A DNA stretch of 64,000 bases, taken from Lachnospiraceae bacterium (GTDB taxonomy: Bacteria; Bacillota; Clostridia; Lachnospirales; Lachnospiraceae). The notes beneath the pieces are model-generated. The model was not told the DNA's origin and did not search any database. It saw only the letters and a list, made by a program, of their open reading frames with translations. Both the position numbers and the translations under genes were made by a program. The stretch spans positions 1 through 64,000 of the forward strand of contig JAUNDG010000013.1 in NCBI GenBank assembly GCA_030526195.1, written 5' to 3'. Shown here piece after piece: positions 24,874-33,372 of this stretch (positions are counted from its first letter, which is position 1; each line of letters starts with the position of its first letter).

Positions 24874-27003
24874 ATGAAAAATGATCTTCAACAGCTGCAG
24901 CCGGTGGATGTGTGTCTTGTGATGCCGCCGGTGGCTTTCGGTGTCATGCCGTCTCTGGCATTGGGCATCTTAAAGAATTGCCTGAAACGGGATGGCTTAT
25001 CCTGCTATGTGGATTATGCCAATATCGCCTTCATGCAATCCATCGGTCTGCCGGGTTTTGTTGGTGTCTATCACGGTTCCATGCACGGGTTTCTGGGGGA
25101 ATACATCTTTAATGAGGCGGCCGGTATCCATAATGCCTACAGTATGGATGACTTTATTCACTATCAGCTGGGGGATAAGGATAACCTCTTCAGCCACCTC
25201 AATTTGAAGAAGATCCTGGAGCACGGCATCAAAGCGGCCAATGAAGCCACCGAACGGACCGTGGAGCGCATTCTGGCGCGCAATCCCAAGATCGTGGGCT
25301 GCACCGCCGTCTTCGAACAAAGAAATGCCGCGCTGGCAATCCTCAGACGCATCAAGGAAAAACGCCCCGATATCATCACGTTGATGGGGGGCTATACCTG
25401 CTTTAACTACGGTGGTATGGCCATGCTGAAGGCATTTCCGTTTCTGGACTATGTGTTCTGCGGTGAAAGCGATGACATTTTCGGTCCCTGTTGCAAGGGG
25501 ATGATCGAGGGCACTCTGACGGAGCTGCCCTACGGCCTTCTGAAGCAGGGAGGCCCATTTCCGAAGGAGCCGCCCCACCGGATAGTGGCGGATATGGATA
25601 TGGTGCCGGCACCGGATTACGATGATTATTTTGAACAGCTGCGCACGATGCAAGGGTTCTATCAGGTCATGATGGTGAAGCAGCGGGCGGAACTCCGTCT
25701 CCTCCTGGAAACCTCCCGGGGATGCTGGTGGGGTGAAAAGAAGGCCTGTTCCTTCTGCGGTCTGAACGGCCAGCATATGCATCTGCGGCGGAAGAGCCCT
25801 GAGAAGGTGCTGCAGGAGATCCGGGAGGTGACATCCCGTTACGGCAATCGTCATGTCTGTTTTACGGATAACATTCTGCCGGTCGAGTGGTTCAAAGATC
25901 TGCTGCCGGAACTGGTGAAGGATCAGGAGGAGACACCGGGTTGCTTTACCGTTGAGATCAAAGCCAACCTCCGGGAGGAGCAGGTTAAGTTATTGCGCGA
26001 TGCCGGCTATCGCTTCTTCCAGCCCGGGATCGAGAGTCTGTCCGATCATGTGCTGCAGCTCCTCAATAAGGGGGTATCCGCGGTTCAGAATGTGGCGCTC
26101 CTCAAATACGCCCGTCAATATCAGGTGATGGTCATCTGGAATATTCTGATCAATGGGATCGGTGAAACGGCGGATGATTATCGGGATATGAAAAATCTGA
26201 TGCCGCTTATAGAGCATCTGCAGCCGCCGGATAATATCTGGAACATTATCTATATGCGTGACAGTGTCTACCACAATCATCAGGAAGAGTACGGGCTGAA
26301 GCTGGTGCCGGATCCGGTCTTTAAATACCTGTCCCCGGATAATCCGGACTATGTGGAAAATATCGCCTTCCATTTTGTTGATGAAAATGAAAAGAAGGAC
26401 ACCATGATCGTGCTGGCGCAGATCGGTCTGAAACAGGCAGTGGCGGACTGGAGGAAACAGTGGCAGAAAATGGGTCAGCTGCCGCGACTTGAGATGTATG
26501 AAGAAGGGCAGCAGCTGCATATCATTGACACAAGACAGATTGCCCCGCAGCGTCATCTGACACTTGAGGGAATTGAATGGGATGTTTATCGAGCTGCGCG
26601 AGAACCCGGTAGCCTGAAGCATATTCTGACGGTTCTGACGGAGGCCGGCTGTGATTATGCGCCGGAACAGGTGGAGGCTACGCTCAACAGTCTGTGCGAG
26701 CGGTCTCTTATGATTTCTCTCAGCGGGAAATATCTGGCGCTGGCTATTGAAACAGACAAAACAGCAGCGGAAACCGTCAGCTATCGAGAGTTCCTTGAGT
26801 ATCTCAATCGTGATGCGGCGCTGCAAAAGGAAGCACGGCAGGCACCGGTCAATGATCCGGCTGAATGCCTGTCCGAGATGGGCGCCCGTCTGGGGTATGC
26901 GTTTACACCTGAGATTGTCCGGGAGACGGATCTTATCCCGCCGCAGACTGAGGCGGATCGTTACCCCTGGAGCTATCTTTATGCCGAGGCAGAGCAGCAC
27001 TAA
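24874..27003 (+). CDS. RiPP maturation radical SAM protein 2 (B12-type, C-methyltransferase-like)
   Basis: A 709-residue paralogue of the enzyme at 13081, very similar along its length. It has DVCLVMPPVAFGVMPSLALG, LMGGYTCFNYGG and the cluster motif C284-x7-C292-x2-C295 in ETSRGCWWGEKKACSFCGLN. Differences concentrate in the C-terminal third, which may set substrate choice. It lacks the 20-residue N-terminal extension of paralogue 1. ATG 24874 has CAGGAGAA eight bases upstream. By analogy with PoyB/PoyC, two such enzymes can share one pathway and methylate different residues, or each may serve one precursor. A dispersed 156-bp repeat follows the gene. Confidence 0.88.
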   Translation: MKNDLQQLQPVDVCLVMPPVAFGVMPSLALGILKNCLKRDGLSCYVDYANIAFMQSIGLPGFVGVYHGSMHGFLGEYIFNEAAGIHNAYSMDDFIHYQLGDKDNLFSHLNLKKILEHGIKAANEATERTVERILARNPKIVGCTAVFEQRNAALAILRRIKEKRPDIITLMGGYTCFNYGGMAMLKAFPFLDYVFCGESDDIFGPCCKGMIEGTLTELPYGLLKQGGPFPKEPPHRIVADMDMVPAPDYDDYFEQLRTMQGFYQVMMVKQRAELRLLLETSRGCWWGEKKACSFCGLNGQHMHLRRKSPEKVLQEIREVTSRYGNRHVCFTDNILPVEWFKDLLPELVKDQEETPGCFTVEIKANLREEQVKLLRDAGYRFFQPGIESLSDHVLQLLNKGVSAVQNVALLKYARQYQVMVIWNILINGIGETADDYRDMKNLMPLIEHLQPPDNIWNIIYMRDSVYHNHQEEYGLKLVPDPVFKYLSPDNPDYVENIAFHFVDENEKKDTMIVLAQIGLKQAVADWRKQWQKMGQLPRLEMYEEGQQLHIIDTRQIAPQRHLTLEGIEWDVYRAAREPGSLKHILTVLTEAGCDYAPEQVEATLNSLCERSLMISLSGKYLALAIETDKTAAETVSYREFLEYLNRDAALQKEARQAPVNDPAECLSEMGARLGYAFTPEIVRETDLIPPQTEADRYPWSYLYAEAEQH

Positions 27004-27084
27004 GGCCTGTTTTGCTGCAGCGGAGTTGGTATGAACGACAAATTGTCGGTCTTTGGGTATTTAAACCTACCGTTTTTGTGGTAT

Positions 27085-27445
27085 TATGAACTGCAACAAG
27101 CATTCCCTGTTCTAAGGTGCAGAGTCTTAAGCGCGTGTGACGGGGAATGCTTGCATCAGCAGGGGTAGAAGCCCTGCTGATGGGCTACCGAAGGTAGCTG
27201 CAGTTCACGAGCATGTAGCGAAGCGGAATGCGAGTGACCGCTTTACATGCAACAAGCATTCCCTGTTCTAAGGTGCAGAGTCTTAAGCGCGTGTGACGGG
27301 GAATGCTTGCATCAGCAGGGGTAGAAGCCCTGCTGATGGGCTACCGAAGGTAGCTGCAGTTCACGAGCATGTAGCGAAGCGGAATGCGAGTGACCGCTTT
27401 ACATGCAACAAGCATTCCCTGCTTCTAAAGCACAAAGGCTTAAGA
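27085..27445. repeat. 156-bp tandem repeat, two full copies and a partial third
   Basis: The unit starting GCAACAAGCATTCCCTG occurs at 27093 and 27249, virtually identical over 156 bp, and a third start at 27405 diverges after about 17 bases. Inside each unit CAAGCATTCCC pairs with GGGAATGCTTG and CATCAGCAGGG with CCCTGCTGATG, so each copy can fold into two hairpins; GAACTGCA and TGCAGTTC frame the structured part. It fills most of the 500-base gap between radical SAM 2 and YcaO 2. No frame is open through it. A degraded relative lies near 39465. Confidence 0.85.
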
Positions 27446-27503
27446 GGGTGACTGCTTGACAGACAGGTTTACTGATACAGGTACTGATAAGGAGGTACGC
27501 AAC

Positions 27504-29333
27504 ATGAACGAATGGCAAATGAGAGGCAAGGATTCAAGTCCTGCGGAAACCATAGCAAAAGTCGAGAGCATTCTGGCATCACTTGGTCTCAAGACGCGTC
27601 TGACAGACTTTGAGCCGGATGTGGAGAATTGTTATTCCTGCCGCCTGGCCATTGAAGGGCCCCTGGTTAATGCGATAGGCACCAATGGCAAAGGGATGAC
27701 ACGTGAGTTGTGCCATGCCAGTGCCTACGGCGAAATGATGGAGCGTTTGAGCAACCGCATTTTTATGGCTATGCCCCGCATGGACGATCCCAGATGTGTG
27801 GACTTTGTGTCGGATGAACAGCGCTTATATGACGTTAAGGATGAGAATCAGCCGGCTGTTCTGAAGGACATCCTGGACCGGATCGTGGCATCCGTAAAGA
27901 TCGATCACCCGTTTTTATCAAAAGACTGTATCGTCAATACGCTCATGGAGAGACTCGGTCCGACAGCCCTGAAAGGGAAATACATGGCCCATCGGTATTA
28001 CGATGTTTTCCATGATGACTATGTCTACCTGCCGGACTGGCTGATGTTCTTCACGGGCAGCAACGGCATGGCCGCCGGCAATACTCTGGAGGAGGCCATC
28101 GTGGAAGGTCTGTCCGAGGTGGTGGAACGTTATGCTCAGATGCGGATCTTTGACGGGGATGTGATCCCGCCGGAGATTCCGATGGATTATATCCGCCGCT
28201 ATCCGCATATCGCTGCCGTGATCGAGAACATCGAAGCGAAGGGCGCTTATAAGGTGCGGGTGCTGGACTGCTCCTTAGGCATTGGCCTGCCGGTGGTCTG
28301 CGGTCTGATCATCAATCAGAAGACAGGTAAATTCGGGGTCAAATTCGGGGCGCAGCCTCACATGGCCATTGCTCTGGAACGTATTTTCACAGAGTCCATG
28401 CAGGGGGCTAATCTGGAGGAATTTACCGCTCGCTCCAATCCGGACTATGTGATGTACACCGACAACAGACGGCGGGATAAATGGAACAGCATCAAGATTT
28501 CCTCCTCTAATATGCCGGCGCAGCTGCTGATGAAAAAAGAAAGCTATCCCTTTGTACCCTGGGGCGAGACACCGGGGCAGAGCAACCGGGAGGTGCTGCA
28601 GGGTATGATGGACCAGCTGAAGGCCATGGATGTTGATGTCTATATCCGCGATGCCTCCTATCTGGACTTTCCCGCAGTGAATATCTTTGTCTCCCGTATG
28701 TCCGAGACACTGCCGGTGGACTTTCTGGAATTGCAGCAAAGAGATCTGAGCAACCGGGTATCCGATTATTTCACCAGAATTGATCAGCTGACGGATGAAG
28801 AGGTGAAGGAAATGGCGCTGCTGGCGTCCATGAGACAGGGAGCTGTTCTGGATTGCACCTTAAATGCCATGAGTCAGCTGATGTTTGAAAAGCCGTCTTT
28901 CTTTGAACCCTTTGATGCCTTCCTTCTGGAAGTGGCCTGCCGTTATAGGCTGAAAGATTTCGCCGGGGCTGCCGGTCGGATGGAGGTTATTGTTAATAAT
29001 GCTTCTTACCTGAGAAAACCGGAGGAAGGCAGCCTTGCCCGGGCTATGCTGGTCTGGCTTAATGGTATGGCAGCGGGCACAGATCCCGAGGAAATTACCG
29101 CTGTGGTCAGCCTGCTCTATCCGACAGTGGTGGATCAGGTCAAAACAATGCTTGAGGATCCGGATAAGGTACTGGAAAAGATCTATCCGGTTGTGCGTGA
29201 AAAGAGTATTGAGGGCCTTAAAGAAGCCGGCTCCCTTTACAACGAGGTGTTTAACTTCTATAAGCTGCTCTTTGATGCCGAAAAGAACAATCCGGTGGAT
29301 CCGGAAAATATCCGCCGTGTATTTCAGGCCTGA
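27504..29333 (+). CDS. YcaO-family protein 2 of the RiPP locus
   Basis: A 609-residue paralogue of the protein at 10736, collinear throughout. It keeps GTNGKGMTRELCHASAYGEM, GNTLEEAIVEGLSEVVERYA and FGAQPHMAIALERIFTES, so ATP binding should be intact. It likewise ends without a Pro-rich tail (NIRRVFQA). ATG 27504 has AAGGAGG eight bases upstream, and the start MNEW aligns with YcaO 1. It is followed 92 bases later by the LanM-like gene and then precursor 2, so it probably serves precursor 2 or both peptides. Whether it makes azolines, thioamides or another amide modification cannot be read from sequence; no recognised partner protein is present. Confidence 0.85.
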   Translation: MNEWQMRGKDSSPAETIAKVESILASLGLKTRLTDFEPDVENCYSCRLAIEGPLVNAIGTNGKGMTRELCHASAYGEMMERLSNRIFMAMPRMDDPRCVDFVSDEQRLYDVKDENQPAVLKDILDRIVASVKIDHPFLSKDCIVNTLMERLGPTALKGKYMAHRYYDVFHDDYVYLPDWLMFFTGSNGMAAGNTLEEAIVEGLSEVVERYAQMRIFDGDVIPPEIPMDYIRRYPHIAAVIENIEAKGAYKVRVLDCSLGIGLPVVCGLIINQKTGKFGVKFGAQPHMAIALERIFTESMQGANLEEFTARSNPDYVMYTDNRRRDKWNSIKISSSNMPAQLLMKKESYPFVPWGETPGQSNREVLQGMMDQLKAMDVDVYIRDASYLDFPAVNIFVSRMSETLPVDFLELQQRDLSNRVSDYFTRIDQLTDEEVKEMALLASMRQGAVLDCTLNAMSQLMFEKPSFFEPFDAFLLEVACRYRLKDFAGAAGRMEVIVNNASYLRKPEEGSLARAMLVWLNGMAAGTDPEEITAVVSLLYPTVVDQVKTMLEDPDKVLEKIYPVVREKSIEGLKEAGSLYNEVFNFYKLLFDAEKNNPVDPENIRRVFQA

Positions 29334-29425
29334 GGGAATCAGGCCTGTGGCCTGTCGCACCGGCGTAGTGCCCGTTTACCGGGGGTGCGGCAGGCAGTAT
29401 GACAGATGTGTTTAGGGGAAATGAT

Positions 29426-31987
29426 ATGGAGTTTTCAAACGAGGAGATCCGCCGGATCTTTGATGAGTCTCAGGTGGAAGAACAGACATCATCTGAGACG
29501 TACGAGGCCCGGTACCGGGACTTTTATGACAAGCTGACCTATGTGGCGGCTCACTTTCATGACGCGCAGGAGGGGGATTATCTCTTCGGCGATACAGGGC
29601 GTTTCAGTCCGGTGGAGGCCCCCTTTGCCGGTCTCTTTAATCCCATCCGGCATCGTTTTGCCCACCTGACGGAGGATGCCCTTTTGATGGAAGGCGTGTT
29701 CTCGGATTGGGAAGGGGCCTTCTACAGCGTCATTTCCGAAATATTCGGCATGGCGGGCTTTGAACAGGCGGAGGCTCTGGTGGGCACCATGACGTCGCCG
29801 ACCACCGCCTGGCTTGAGGAGAAGGTGATGCCGGCGGTGCGGGAAGGCCGGGTACTGAAGGCTTTTGCCGCCAGATATCCCATCGCATTGCGTCAGCTGG
29901 TGACCCTGATCTGGCAGCAAATCGATCAGCTGGAAGAGATCCTGCAGGTTCTGAAAGAAGAACTGGCGCCGGTTTACCGCCGTCTTGTGTGGGATGAGGA
30001 GATGCCCCGGATCGCCAGGGTGACGGCCTTTGGGTCTGACCGCCATAACGGTGGCCGCTCCGTGCACATGATCATTTTCGAAAATGGGCGACGGGTGGTC
30101 TATAAGCCGCATCATGCCGCCATTGACCGGGCCTTCCGGAAATGGATGGCGTTTATGGCGGAGAAGGCCGACGAGCGGCCCTTCGTGCTGCCGGAGGCTG
30201 TGGATACGAAAAGGGGGTCTTTTGTCACCTTTGTGCAGGATAAGCCTCTGGAACGACAAGAGGATGCGGCCGAGTATTTCCGCCGCATGGGTTTCCTGAT
30301 GGGGGTGGTGTACACCCTGAACGGCAATGACCTGCATGCCGAAAATATCATGGCGGTGGGGAAAGAGCCGGTCATCATTGATCTTGAGACCATGATCGCG
30401 CCCAAGGGATGTCTTGTGGATCGGCTGGGTAACGGCAAATCGCGTTATTCTGTGATGAATATGACACTGCTGCCCACCACGATGGGGCTGCCCGGACTTC
30501 GCATCGTGCCCTATGCGGGGCTTTGTGATCGGCCGGCGGGCTGTGCCAATCTGCCGATGTGGGAAGACAGCTCCATTTCCGGAAGGGATTATCCGGAAGA
30601 AATCTGTCGTGGGTTTGGCCTGGCACTGAGGACCCTGATCCGTCATCGGGATGAGGCCGGTCGTTATCTGGCGGAAATTTTCGAGGGATGTGTGGTGCGG
30701 ATGGTGCTGCGGCCCACTTATTTTTACGTGCGCCTTTTGAAAGGCCTGGCCACACCCGGTGTGCTGGAGAATGTTGAACGTTATCAGGCGCTCATCAAAC
30801 GAAAATGTTTTTATGAAAACCCGCTTTTGTCGCAGGCAGAGTGTGAGCGGTTGATGGGGGAAGAGGCCATCGCCCTGGACCAGCTGGATGTGCCATTTTT
30901 TGAAGATATCATCACGGAGCCGATGCTGACGGATACCGCCGGGCGCTGGCAAGCGCTGGATGAGGCGAAGGTGGCGGAAGAGGAGGCCCGTATTCGCTAC
31001 AGTCTGGCCAATGTCGCCATCGATGCGGGGGCATCGGAGCCCGGCGGGGAGGTGCCTTCCGCTATAGATCGGGACGGCGTGGCGCGTTTGGCGGCGCGTT
31101 GTCTGGGGCTGCTTGATCGCTCGCTGGACAGCGCATTGGTGACCAAAGAGCAAAGTGGTTATGTGTTCAGCAATGTGCCTATCTCCACTTATGTGTTGCT
31201 GGAAGGGAATCTTGGCACACTGTTGGCGCTGGGGGCTTATCGGCTGGTATTCGGCTCTGATGAGGCCCTTGACCAGGCTATCTCACAGGTTCTGGAATAT
31301 GTGATCGACTCGGTGTTTGCGGCCCCGGCTTTGCTGGCGCCTGAACTTGGTCTTGCCGACGGCGCTGCCGGTTATCTGGTGGGCTGTCAGATGGGGTATG
31401 AAATGGGGCTCTTCTCGGAGGAGCAGTTGCGGGAGGCTATCCGTAATCTCGGCGAGATCGCCGGTGATCCTCTGCGGCTGAAATTCAGTGCCCCCTCAGT
31501 GTTATACGGCAATATCAGTATGCTGTATGCGGTGAACCGGCTGTCGGCTGAGTTTGTGACGGATCGTCTTCTGGAATTGAAGGACCGGGCCCTCACGGCG
31601 GTTCAGGCCTGGACGACCTATCAGGATGCGGATGAAGCATCACTCATTCGTCTGGTGGATGAGGATATGATGCATTGTCCGGCACTGACGGAGGCCATGG
31701 GGGCAGAGGCACGGCTCGCCCTTCTTGAGCCTTGCCGGCATAACGGTCTGCGTTTTGGAAATGCAGGCAAGCTTTATCGGGCGACCGCTTATCTGCAGCA
31801 GCAGGAGGATGCGGCCGTCACAGAAAAGGCGGAGGCGCTGTGCCGGTATCTGTCGGCCCGGAGCCAGGTTGTGGAGATGGCAGATCTGCCGGCACCCTGC
31901 GCTGAAATCGGTCTTTTCCATGGGGTGCCCGGGATGCTTTACAGCATCTGCCGGTATCTGAGGCCGGATCTTGTGCCGTCGTTGTAA
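29426..31987 (+). CDS. LanM-like lanthipeptide dehydratase with zinc-less cyclase domain
   Basis: An 853-residue protein. The N-terminal two thirds is the LanM dehydratase: DRHNGGRSV near 205, VYKP with K227, D302-x-H304-x-x-N307 (DLHAENI), D319 (IIDLET), and R425/R429/T431 in VVRMVLRPTYFYVRLL, all matching residues needed to phosphorylate Ser/Thr and eliminate phosphate. The C-terminal LanC-like barrel is recognisable (GLADGAAGYL, IGLFHGVPGM), but the Cys-His pair of the CHG zinc motif is Arg776-Phe777 and no WCHG is seen. Cyclisation is therefore unlikely; it should make Dha/Dhb only, as PoyF does for polytheonamides. Typical LanM is 900-1100 residues. ATG 29426 has AGGGGAA upstream; ATG 29399 lacks an RBS. 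Confidence 0.88.
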   Translation: MEFSNEEIRRIFDESQVEEQTSSETYEARYRDFYDKLTYVAAHFHDAQEGDYLFGDTGRFSPVEAPFAGLFNPIRHRFAHLTEDALLMEGVFSDWEGAFYSVISEIFGMAGFEQAEALVGTMTSPTTAWLEEKVMPAVREGRVLKAFAARYPIALRQLVTLIWQQIDQLEEILQVLKEELAPVYRRLVWDEEMPRIARVTAFGSDRHNGGRSVHMIIFENGRRVVYKPHHAAIDRAFRKWMAFMAEKADERPFVLPEAVDTKRGSFVTFVQDKPLERQEDAAEYFRRMGFLMGVVYTLNGNDLHAENIMAVGKEPVIIDLETMIAPKGCLVDRLGNGKSRYSVMNMTLLPTTMGLPGLRIVPYAGLCDRPAGCANLPMWEDSSISGRDYPEEICRGFGLALRTLIRHRDEAGRYLAEIFEGCVVRMVLRPTYFYVRLLKGLATPGVLENVERYQALIKRKCFYENPLLSQAECERLMGEEAIALDQLDVPFFEDIITEPMLTDTAGRWQALDEAKVAEEEARIRYSLANVAIDAGASEPGGEVPSAIDRDGVARLAARCLGLLDRSLDSALVTKEQSGYVFSNVPISTYVLLEGNLGTLLALGAYRLVFGSDEALDQAISQVLEYVIDSVFAAPALLAPELGLADGAAGYLVGCQMGYEMGLFSEEQLREAIRNLGEIAGDPLRLKFSAPSVLYGNISMLYAVNRLSAEFVTDRLLELKDRALTAVQAWTTYQDADEASLIRLVDEDMMHCPALTEAMGAEARLALLEPCRHNGLRFGNAGKLYRATAYLQQQEDAAVTEKAEALCRYLSARSQVVEMADLPAPCAEIGLFHGVPGMLYSICRYLRPDLVPSL

Positions 31988-32039
31988 AGCCCATTTGTAT
32001 GTTTTTTCTGTGTTTTGAAAAAAAGTACAGAGATATTTG

Positions 32040-32068
32040 TTGCTTTGGACGAATAACAGGTGTATGAT
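32040..32068 (+). promoter_or_regulatory. Possible promoter of RiPP precursor 2
   Basis: TTGCTT (32040-32045), 17-base spacer and TATGAT (32063-32068), about 73 bases ahead of the precursor ATG. The -35 is weak. Confidence 0.45.
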
Positions 32069-32140
32069 GTGAAAAATCAGACGTGTCCGATGGATGTTGT
32101 CTTACGGAATCATGAATTGGTACATAGGAGGATAATGATT

Positions 32141-32425
32141 ATGACCACAATGGAAGCTATGCTGAAACTGAACGAAGATGCTGCTTTATCTGCCAAGGTT
32201 AAAGCTGAATGCAAGACAGCTGAAGAAGTTTATGAAGTTTTAAAGTCAGTTGGTCTGACTGATGATTTCGATGCCTTCAAGGCTGCTGCTGTTGATATGA
32301 ACGTCTCCATGACAAAGATGGACGAAAAGGACGTTGACGCTGTTGTCGGTGGCCGTAGCAGTGATACTATCACAACAGTCACAACAACAACAACCGCTTC
32401 TATCGCCGCTGCCGCTGCTGCTTAA
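32141..32425 (+). CDS. RiPP precursor 2, Nif11-like leader with Thr/Ala core
   Basis: A 94-residue peptide paralogous to precursor 1. The leader has MTTMEAMLKLNED, AECKTAEEVYEVLK, VGLTDDFDAFK and MDEKDVDAVVGG. The predicted 23-residue core is RSSDTITTVTTTTT followed by ASIAAAAAA: eight Thr, three Ser, no Cys, and an oligo-Ala tail. Without Cys no lanthionine can form, which fits the zinc-less LanM. The block encoding TTVTTT shares an identical 20-base stretch with precursor 1. RBS AGGAGG is ten bases ahead of ATG 32141, the same spacing as in precursor 1; ATG 32135 is too close. Export genes follow directly. Confidence 0.87.
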   Translation: MTTMEAMLKLNEDAALSAKVKAECKTAEEVYEVLKSVGLTDDFDAFKAAAVDMNVSMTKMDEKDVDAVVGGRSSDTITTVTTTTTASIAAAAAA

Positions 32426-32448
32426 TCAGTTTATAGCGAATTACAATG

Positions 32449-32485
32449 GACCGGGAATATTCGTATGAGTATTTCCGGTCTTTTT
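32449..32485 (+). terminator. Terminator-like stem-loop after precursor 2
   Basis: GACCGGGAATAT and GTATTTCCGGTC pair and are followed by TTTTTAA. As after precursor 1, it probably limits read-through into the transporter genes. Confidence 0.75.
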
Positions 32486-32571
32486 AAGCTATAAAGGGAA
32501 GCGGTGAGTGTCTGTTACGCCCGTAAAGGGTAAGACATGGCAGTCAATCACAAACAGGAGAGGATGAGATT

Positions 32572-33354
32572 ATGCCTGATAATAAACAGAAAAAACCTGA
32601 GGCCTGTCCGGCACCGCGCGTGATCAACCGGGGCAGTCTGCTTCTTTTGTGTGCGGCCATCTGTATCTTTTTTGCCTTTGGTTACTGGTTTTTCAACGGC
32701 ACGATCCAGGTTGTTCTGAACGTACAAGGGTCATTGCATGCCGGCCATGAATCTTTTGATGTTTTTGAGAACAGCGGAACAGTTGAAATCATCAATATTC
32801 AGGAACTGGATTATGTCCATGAAGGGGATCTGCTTTTTGTCAAGAAGGATACACAATATAATGACGAGACCGGGGAGGAATCCGAGACGATCAAAGAGAT
32901 CTACGCACCTGTTTCCGGCTTTGTGACGGATATCAACATCAACCCTCACACCTTTATTGATCCGACCGTGCCGGCGATGAAGATCATGGCCTCGGAGGAT
33001 TACCATATCAACGGGGCTGTCACTTTGCTGGACGGTTTCGATATTACCGATCTGGATGTGGGCGATGAGGTCAAGCTCAGTGTAAAGGATGTTCAGAACT
33101 CGAGGACGTTGTATCTTGACGGAGAGGTGGAGTACATCAGCATCCGTCCCACCTCACGGAATGCTCTGGCCCGTATTATCGGCGCGAATGAAGTGGAGTA
33201 TTTCTATGAGGAGGGCATTGATCAGTATCTGGTAAAGGTGAAAGTCAACGAGGATGAGCTTGATGAGAGCAACCGGCTTTTCTTTGGTCAGATGTGCGGC
33301 ATCAGCATTATCACGGATGAAAAACGGCCGTATGAAACCTTCTTTGGTATGTAA
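32572..33354 (+). CDS. NHLM-type HlyD-like secretion adaptor
   Basis: A 260-residue protein with one N-terminal membrane helix (about 22-44, SLLLLCAAICIFFAFGYWFF) and an outside beta-rich barrel-sandwich region: SGTVEIINIQELDYVHEGD and IYAPVSGFVTDININPHTFI are lipoyl-like halves, the latter with the usual AP-x-x-G-x-V. It matches the NHLM bacteriocin-system secretion protein, the adaptor partner of two ABC proteins in Nif11/NHLP peptide export. The Gram-positive setting explains its short length and lack of a long coiled coil. ATG 32572 has GGAGAGG upstream. The two ABC genes follow at 18 bases and then with overlap, as one operon. Confidence 0.85.
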   Translation: MPDNKQKKPEACPAPRVINRGSLLLLCAAICIFFAFGYWFFNGTIQVVLNVQGSLHAGHESFDVFENSGTVEIINIQELDYVHEGDLLFVKKDTQYNDETGEESETIKEIYAPVSGFVTDININPHTFIDPTVPAMKIMASEDYHINGAVTLLDGFDITDLDVGDEVKLSVKDVQNSRTLYLDGEVEYISIRPTSRNALARIIGANEVEYFYEEGIDQYLVKVKVNEDELDESNRLFFGQMCGISIITDEKRPYETFFGM

Positions 33355-33372
33355 TCGCGGGGAGAAAGACAG

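Noticed and set aside
29489..31153. Long minus-strand frame (554 codons) opposite the LanM-like gene
   Set aside because: A shadow of the GC-biased coding strand; its product is rich in His, Arg and Pro and matches no family, whereas the plus strand shows clear LanM motifs.
29426..31987. Full bifunctional lanthipeptide synthetase
   Set aside because: The zinc ligands of the cyclase domain are not present and precursor 2 has no Cys, so lanthionine formation is not supported.
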